Shown here in pieces: positions 10,930 to 14,380 of a stretch of DNA of 14,380 nucleotides. Position 1 is the first letter of the stretch. Every line of letters begins with the position of its first letter. The stretch comes from Opitutia bacterium (GTDB lineage: Bacteria > Verrucomicrobiota > Verrucomicrobiae > Opitutales > UBA953): assembly GCA_947465345.1 (NCBI GenBank), contig CANHZL010000031.1, positions 1-14,380 on the forward strand, given 5' to 3'. Both the position numbers and the translations under genes were made by a program. Below the pieces are notes generated by a model that had not been told where the DNA came from, did no database searches, and saw nothing but the letters and a program-made list of their open reading frames with translations.

Positions 10930-11016
10930 GGGTTTCAGCCAAGCCCGCCCGCCCGTTCCCGCAACCCCAAACCTCCGCTTGCCAGCCCGCCCCCCGCGGG
11001 ACAGGGTCGCTCCCAC
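10930..11016. other. Short divergent intergenic region
   Basis: This 87-nt gap separates the divergent cyclophilin and thiS genes and must contain or border their promoters, unless they are read from further away. It is C-rich on the plus strand. I see no convincing -35/-10 pair, no terminator and no TPP (thi-box) riboswitch core, so thiamine control of the thi unit is not evident here. Confidence 0.6.
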
Positions 11017-11217
11017 ATGCGCGTGACCATCAACGATGAGCCCAAGGAGACCGCCGCCCGGACGCTGGCGGACCTGCTCGCCGAACTGGGCGTCGCCCAG
11101 GAGCCGGCCGTCGCCGCCGCGGTCGACGAACAGGTGGTCCCGCGCTCCCGCTGGACGGCCCACGCCCTCGCCGAGGGCGCCCGCATCCTCGTGATCCGCG
11201 CTGCCCAGGGCGGCTGA
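11017..11217 (+). CDS. thiS: Sulfur carrier protein ThiS
   Basis: A small ubiquitin-like sulfur carrier for thiazole synthesis (66 aa, the usual size). It starts MRVTINDEP and has a beta-grasp pattern with LADLLAELGV and VAAAVDEQVVPRSRW. It ends in AAQGG; the C-terminal Gly-Gly is adenylated by ThiF-type enzymes and converted to the thiocarboxylate that donates sulfur to ThiG. It is the first gene of the thiamine unit, with 8 nt to the next gene. No thiF, thiH/thiO or thiC is in the window, so these would have to be elsewhere. Confidence 0.93.
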   Translation: MRVTINDEPKETAARTLADLLAELGVAQEPAVAAAVDEQVVPRSRWTAHALAEGARILVIRAAQGG

Positions 11218-11225
11218 CCTCTCTC

Positions 11226-11903
11226 ATGTTCAAATTCATCAAAGGCCTCTTCGTCAGCGAGCCGGAAGCCCCGGCCCCAGAGAACCTCGTCCTTTTCACA
11301 CCCAACGACGGTAGCTGGGACACGAAACAAGTCCGTCGTCTCTTCGATGCCGGCCTTGGCCGCCTCCACATCCAAGTCCGCAAGGATTGGGATCGCCGCC
11401 ACTATGAACAGTTCCTCCGCGCGGTGCCGGAAGCCTTCTGGCCGCGTATCGTCCTCGGCGAAGAACCGGAGCTAGTCGAAGCGAACAAGCTCGGTGGTTT
11501 CCAGATGCACCCGGGCGAACGCATCCCGCGTCGCTGGCCCAAGCACGCGCCGGTCAGTGTGAAGTGCCATGACTACGATGAGCTCCGCTCCACCGATAAG
11601 GCCTGTGGCTACGTCTTCCTGACGCCGATCTTCGAGTCCGTCTCCAAGAAGGACCATCGCCCGCGCCGGACGCTCCGTGAATACGAGGTGATTCTTCAGC
11701 GATGGAAGGCCGAAGGCGGCGCTCCGGTCCACGCGCTCGGCGGCATCACTCCCAAGAACGCCGCGCAAGCCCGCGCGATGGGCTTCGATGGCATCGCCTT
11801 CATTGGCTCGGTCTGGAAGCAGCCCGACCCCGTCCGTGCGTTCCTCGACCTCGAGCGCGCCTGGTACGGCAAGGAAGCGCGCAAGCTCAAGCGCAAGTAC
11901 TAG
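11226..11903 (+). CDS. TenI/ThiE-family protein, possible thiazole tautomerase
   Basis: A ThiE-fold protein (225 aa) clearly different from the next gene. It has an Lys/Phe-rich N-terminal extension (MFKFIKGLFV), then beta/alpha-barrel signatures: LFDAGLGRLHIQVRK, GYVFLTPIFESVSKKD and ALGGITPKNAAQARAMGFDGIAFIGSVW. Against canonical ThiE, the Gln-x-Arg-x-Lys site is degraded (Q50-V-R52-K-D) and the substrate-binding Asn-Asp pair is missing; GFQMHP stands where GVHLGQ is typical. The phosphate-loop region survives as ESVSK. His115 (KCHDYDEL) sits in the region of the TenI catalytic His, by eye. In other bacteria TenI aromatises the ThiG product before ThiE couples it, which would fit this position between thiS and thiE. 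Similar divergent copies exist in Bacteroidetes-like genomes as 'thiamine phosphate synthase'. The exact reaction is inferred. Confidence 0.72.
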   Translation: MFKFIKGLFVSEPEAPAPENLVLFTPNDGSWDTKQVRRLFDAGLGRLHIQVRKDWDRRHYEQFLRAVPEAFWPRIVLGEEPELVEANKLGGFQMHPGERIPRRWPKHAPVSVKCHDYDELRSTDKACGYVFLTPIFESVSKKDHRPRRTLREYEVILQRWKAEGGAPVHALGGITPKNAAQARAMGFDGIAFIGSVWKQPDPVRAFLDLERAWYGKEARKLKRKY

Positions 11904-11906
11904 GCC

Positions 11907-12521
11907 GTGTTCCCGCGCCTGCAGTTCCTGACGCTCGACGCTTCGCCGCTCACGCATCGGGCGCAGGCCCTCGCCGCCCTTGAAGGCGGTGTCCGGTGGA
12001 TCCAGCTCCGCGCGAAACATTTACCGGAAGACGTCTGGGTCGCCGAAGCTTCCGCGATTGCTGAACTCTGTCGTGATTACGGTGCGACGTTTATCGTCAA
12101 CGACTCGCCGCAGGTTGCGCTCCGCGCCGAAGCCGATGGCGTCCACCTCGGCGGTGACGACGCCTCGCCCGCCGCGGCCCGCGCCTTGCTCGGCAACTTC
12201 GCCATCTTGGGCGTGACGCTCAACGAGCCTGCGCACCTCGCCCGCTTCGCCGGTGTGCGCGTCGACTACGCCGGTGTTGGCCCTTTTCGCCACACGGCGA
12301 GTAAGCAGAAACTTGCGGCGATCCATACGGCGGAATCCCTCGCTACGCTCATCACCTCCTCCGCGCCGCTGCCTTGCTACGCCATCGGCGGCGTGACGGC
12401 GGCCGACTGGCCGGCCCTGCGTGCGCTCGGCGCCCATGGCCTCGCCGTTAGTGGTGCGATCGCCTTGGCGGCCGACCCCGTTTCAGCCGCGAAATCGTTG
12501 GTCGAGGCGGTGTCCGCCTAG
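11907..12521 (+). CDS. thiE: Thiamine-phosphate synthase ThiE
   Basis: Joins hydroxymethylpyrimidine pyrophosphate and thiazole phosphate to thiamine monophosphate (204 aa, normal length). Conserved positions are mostly kept: Q33-L-R35-A-K37 (WIQLRAKHL), Asn65-Asp66 ([24 protein letters not shown]), the phosphate loop GPFRHTASK (Thr130-x-Ser-Lys133) and YAIGGV followed by GLAVSGAI. Deviations: GVTLNE replaces the usual GVSxH, so Thr103 stands for Ser and the following His is lost; TxTK is TxSK. The start is GTG at 11907, three nt after the preceding stop, inferred from the domain onset; no ATG fits. Translational coupling to the TenI-like gene is likely. Confidence 0.87.
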   Translation: MFPRLQFLTLDASPLTHRAQALAALEGGVRWIQLRAKHLPEDVWVAEASAIAELCRDYGATFIVNDSPQVALRAEADGVHLGGDDASPAAARALLGNFAILGVTLNEPAHLARFAGVRVDYAGVGPFRHTASKQKLAAIHTAESLATLITSSAPLPCYAIGGVTAADWPALRALGAHGLAVSGAIALAADPVSAAKSLVEAVSA

Positions 12522-12576
12522 GTTTTGGATGCGAGGGCTGGACAAGCCCGCCTCCGTTCGGATTGTGCAAGCACCG
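12522..12576 (+). other. Gap between thiE and thiG with two small hairpins
   Basis: This 55-nt spacer holds gggct/agccc (12535-12549) and the tiny gtgc/gcac element (12565-12574) directly before the thiG start. No T-tract follows either one, so they are not terminators. They could shape thiG translation or mRNA processing, or be chance in GC-rich DNA. Confidence 0.25.
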
Positions 12577-13344
12577 ATGTCCTCGTTCCGTATCGCCGAT
12601 CGTACCTTCGCTTCGCGCCTCCTCACGGGCACGGGCAAGTACGCTTCCGCCGCGCAGCTCCGCGCGGTGCTCGACGCCTGCGGCGCTGAGGTGGTGACGA
12701 TGGCCATCAAGCGCGTTCGCTTCGGTGCGAAGGATGACGGTATCCTCTCCGCGCTCGACCCGAAGAAGCACCTGATCTTGCCGAACACGTCCGGCGTGCG
12801 CACGGCTAAGGAGGCGATCTTCGCCGCCGAACTCGCCCGCGAAGCCCTCGGGACTTCCTGGCTGAAACTCGAAATCCACCCGGATCCGAAATACCTGATG
12901 CCCGACCCGGTCGAGACCCTCGAGGCTTGCCGTGAACTGGTGAAGAAGGGTTTCACGGTGCTGCCTTACATCCACGCCGATCCGGTCCTGGCTAAGCGCC
13001 TCGAAGAAGTCGGCGCCGCCGCGGTCATGCCGCTAGGCGCACCAATCGGCTCGAACCGTGGGCTACTGTCCCGCGACTTCCTGCGCATCATCATCGAACA
13101 GGCCCGCGTGCCGGTCATCGTCGACGCCGGCCTGGGCGCGCCTTCGCACGCGGCGGAAGCCTTGGAGATGGGTGCGGATGCGGTCTTGGTGAATACCGCC
13201 ATCGCCTCCTCGGGAGATCCCATCGCGATGGCCCGCGCCTTCCGCCTCGCGGTCGAAGCCGGCCGTACCGCCCGTGAAGGGGGCCTGGGCGTCGGTTCCG
13301 ACAAGGCCGAACCGACTTCGCCCCTCACGGGCTTCCTTGACTGA
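12577..13344 (+). CDS. thiG: Thiazole synthase ThiG
   Basis: Builds thiazole phosphate carboxylate from 1-deoxyxylulose 5-phosphate, ThiS-thiocarboxylate sulfur and dehydroglycine. The 255-residue product matches the family length. Visible landmarks are LLTGTGKY near the start, LPNTSG (68-73), the Schiff-base Lys97 in WLKLEI, the acid Glu99, and [14 protein letters not shown]. Asp183 in [22 protein letters not shown] and the end [12 protein letters not shown] complete the pattern. I chose the ATG at 12577 because the family begins 'xFxIxxRxFxSRLxxGTGKY'; an in-frame ATG at 12529 would add 16 residues without similarity. The next gene, tlyA, starts 3 nt after the stop. Confidence 0.95.
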   Translation: MSSFRIADRTFASRLLTGTGKYASAAQLRAVLDACGAEVVTMAIKRVRFGAKDDGILSALDPKKHLILPNTSGVRTAKEAIFAAELAREALGTSWLKLEIHPDPKYLMPDPVETLEACRELVKKGFTVLPYIHADPVLAKRLEEVGAAAVMPLGAPIGSNRGLLSRDFLRIIIEQARVPVIVDAGLGAPSHAAEALEMGADAVLVNTAIASSGDPIAMARAFRLAVEAGRTAREGGLGVGSDKAEPTSPLTGFLD

Positions 13345-13347
13345 CCG

Positions 13348-14103
13348 ATGGCCGCGAAGCCCGGCAGGATCCGCGCGGACGAATTGCTGCTGAAGCTTTC
13401 GCTCGCCCCGACCCGCTCGGTCGCCCAGGCCCTCATCCTCGCCGGCAAGGTCCGCTCCGGCCCTGACGCCGTCGTCAACAAGCCTTCGCAGTCTTTTCCC
13501 GAAGATGCGGTGTTGATCGTCGATCAACCTCCGCGCTTCGTCTCCCGCGGCGGCGAGAAGCTCGAAGGCGCGCTCGACCATTTCAAGATTCCTGTCGAAG
13601 GATTGCACGGGCTCGACGTCGGCGCGTCGACCGGCGGCTTCACCGATTGTCTGCTTCAACGCGGTGTCGTCAGCATGACGTGTGTCGATGTCGGCACGGC
13701 CCAGCTCCATTCCAAATTGCGCACCGATCCGCGCATTAAGAACCTCGAGAAGTTCAACGCGCGCGAGATCAACACCGTCGAGCTACCTCATCGGACCTAC
13801 GGCATCGTGGTCATGGATCTCTCGTTCATCTCTTTGAGGCTGGTGTTGCCGGCCGCCTGGGAGCGGACGGGGAAGGGCGGGCATTTGATCGCGCTCATCA
13901 AGCCGCAGTTCGAGGCGACGCGGGCCGAGGCGGATAAGGCTCAGGGGATCATCAAGGACCCGGTCATCCATGCCCGCGTGGTCGATGGCCTGACTGCCGC
14001 CATTCAGTCGCTTCCCGGTGCCCAGGTCCTCGGCGTGATTCCCTCTCCGATCGAAGGCCGGGATGGTAACAAAGAGTTCCTGATTGCCGTTAAAAGGGCC
14101 TAA
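13348..14103 (+). CDS. tlyA: TlyA-family rRNA 2'-O-methyltransferase with S4 domain
   Basis: Predicted S-adenosylmethionine-dependent cytidine 2'-O-methyltransferase acting on 16S and/or 23S rRNA (251 aa; usual length 245-270). An N-terminal S4 RNA-binding domain (about 8-65, [27 protein letters not shown]) precedes [14 protein letters not shown] Rossmann-like FtsJ-type domain follows, with SAM motif [17 protein letters not shown] from residue 90. The K-D-K-E catalytic tetrad is intact: Lys71, Asp157 (MDLSFIS), Lys185 (LIKPQFEA) and Glu243 (GNKEFLI). In Mycobacterium the family modifies the capreomycin-binding sites and some members were called hemolysins, a label that should not be transferred. 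It closes the thi unit with a 3-nt gap from thiG. The functional link is unclear and may only be shared transcription. Confidence 0.93.
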   Translation: MAAKPGRIRADELLLKLSLAPTRSVAQALILAGKVRSGPDAVVNKPSQSFPEDAVLIVDQPPRFVSRGGEKLEGALDHFKIPVEGLHGLDVGASTGGFTDCLLQRGVVSMTCVDVGTAQLHSKLRTDPRIKNLEKFNAREINTVELPHRTYGIVVMDLSFISLRLVLPAAWERTGKGGHLIALIKPQFEATRAEADKAQGIIKDPVIHARVVDGLTAAIQSLPGAQVLGVIPSPIEGRDGNKEFLIAVKRA

Positions 14104-14106
14104 GTA

Positions 14107-14136
14107 GGGCTAGGGGCAGGGCTGGGGCTAGGGCTT
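14107..14136 (+). repeat. Five GGGNNN hexamers (left G array, potential G-quadruplex)
   Basis: Read on the plus strand in strict 6-nt steps: GGGCTA, GGGGCA, GGGCTG, GGGCTA, GGGCTT. Five G-tracts of three or more are separated by 2-3 nt loops, satisfying the usual G3+N1-7 quadruplex rule. It forms the left outer arm of the palindrome. Confidence 0.85.
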
Positions 14137-14181
14137 GGATATTTTAGAAAAGACACAAATTATGGCCATTTTTGTCTATTC

Positions 14182-14211
14182 TGGCCCTGTCCCTCGCCCT
14201 ACCCCTAGCCC
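14182..14211 (-). repeat. Five GGGNNN hexamers on the minus strand (right G array)
   Basis: Read on the minus strand in 6-nt steps: GGGCTA, GGGGTA, GGGCGA, GGGACA, GGGCCA. It is also a potential G-quadruplex, but on the opposite strand to the left array. The first two units nearly match the left array, while later units have diverged. Confidence 0.85.
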
Positions 14212-14212
14212 T

Positions 14213-14277
14213 GCGCCTGTGGCGCATCCCCATTTCTCCTTGCCCTCGGCCCTGCTCCTCTTACTTCCAAACCTCCC
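14213..14277 (+). other. Pyrimidine-rich leader of the S18-like gene
   Basis: A 5-bp hairpin gcgcc/ggcgc with a TGT loop (14213-14225) is followed by 52 nt dominated by C and T with several CCC tracts. No Shine-Dalgarno sequence precedes the ATG at 14278; the last bases are ttccaaacctccc. Ribosomal protein genes are often controlled through their leaders, but no known S18 regulatory motif was identified. Confidence 0.45.
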
Positions 14278-14380
14278 ATGACCACCGAAGGTAAGCTCAA
14301 GCGCTCCCGCAACCCCCTCGACTTCGATTTCACCGAACCCGAGGCCCTGACGCGCTACGTCACCGAGACGGGCAAGATCC
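14278..14380 (+). CDS. rpsR: Ribosomal protein S18 (start only, cut by window edge)
   Basis: Only 34 codons are present. The start MTTEGKLKRSRNPLDFDF is followed by TEPEALTRYVTETGKI, matching the conserved S18 stretch that normally reads 'Dyk..e.L..f.te.GKIlPRR' and continues into the 16S-binding segment. S18 is a small (about 65-90 aa) 30S subunit protein pairing with S6 on the platform. No rpsF or ssb gene precedes it here, unlike the common rpsF-ssb-rpsR-rplI order; what follows lies outside the window. Assignment rests on about 20 matching residues, so a paralogue or another short protein cannot be excluded. Confidence 0.75.
   Translation, partial: MTTEGKLKRSRNPLDFDFTEPEALTRYVTETGKI

Larger units (their letters stand above)
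14106..14212. repeat. Long imperfect inverted repeat between tlyA and the S18-like gene
   Basis: The outer arms, 14106-14133 and 14185-14212, are 28 nt each and 23 positions are complementary; two more become G-U pairs in RNA. An inner arm pair, 14146-14160 and 14168-14182, pairs 13 of 15 positions and encloses a 7-nt loop (tatggcc). Between them a left-hand bulge (14134-14145) is AT-rich. Together these would fold into one long hairpin with an AT-rich tip and a G/C base. It begins 2 nt after the tlyA stop. It could be a terminator or attenuator of tlyA, a leader of the S18-like gene, or a dispersed non-autonomous repeat. A true run of T does not follow the outer stem, so it is not a textbook terminator. 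Confidence 0.75.

Noticed and set aside
10930..11163. Upstream in-frame extension of the cyclophilin to a start near 11163
   Set aside because: The added residues are antisense to thiS, would bury the signal peptide inside the protein and show no domain.
14134..14184. The AT-rich core of the palindrome as a promoter for the S18-like gene
   Set aside because: Plausible by composition, but no -35/-10 pair with correct spacing could be defined.
14106..14212. A retron or CRISPR-like element
   Set aside because: No reverse transcriptase, cas gene or regularly spaced repeat-spacer pattern is in the window; the 6-nt units have no spacers.

Overview
The window is a densely packed, GC-rich bacterial chromosome segment with short gaps, mostly chromosomal housekeeping and envelope genes. 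No transposase, integrase, phage gene, CRISPR array, tRNA or rRNA is visible. The envelope genes point to a Gram-negative (diderm) cell: a TolC-type outer-membrane channel, a periplasmic adaptor, a small outer-membrane beta-barrel and lipobox signal peptides. High GC, the near absence of Shine-Dalgarno sequences and the form of the ThiE/TenI pair and S18 start make me think of a Verrucomicrobiota/PVC-type genome. That placement is inference, not proof.

Layout from left to right. (1) carB, the carbamoyl phosphate synthase large subunit, is followed 20 nt later by an exported FKBP-type prolyl isomerase. The unit closes with a perfect 10-bp terminator hairpin. (2) A five-gene plus-strand unit encodes a TolC-like outer-membrane protein, a MacA/HlyD adaptor, a MacB-type ATPase, a FtsX/MacB-type permease and a lipoprotein alpha/beta-hydrolase. 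The first four are joined by ATGA overlaps or a 1-nt gap, so they look like a complete tripartite ABC efflux or export machine. The hydrolase may be a passenger. (3) A bidirectional terminator separates this unit from two minus-strand genes, a lipoprotein cyclophilin followed by an outer-membrane beta-barrel protein. (4) A plus-strand thiamine unit runs thiS, a divergent TenI/ThiE-family gene, thiE and thiG, then tlyA (rRNA 2'-O-methyltransferase). Together these would make the thiazole phosphate moiety and couple it to the pyrimidine. (5) The 174-nt gap after tlyA is the longest non-coding stretch. It holds a long imperfect inverted repeat whose outer arms are two oppositely oriented arrays of 6-nt GGGNNN units, each a potential G-quadruplex. 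(6) The window ends inside a gene that begins like ribosomal protein S18.

The most unexplained element is the 14106-14212 palindrome with its mirrored G-hexamer arrays. The next most notable points are the C/pyrimidine-rich sequence before most start codons in place of Shine-Dalgarno sites, and the adjacent pair of ThiE/TenI-fold genes. I found no clear evidence of a wholly new multi-gene system.
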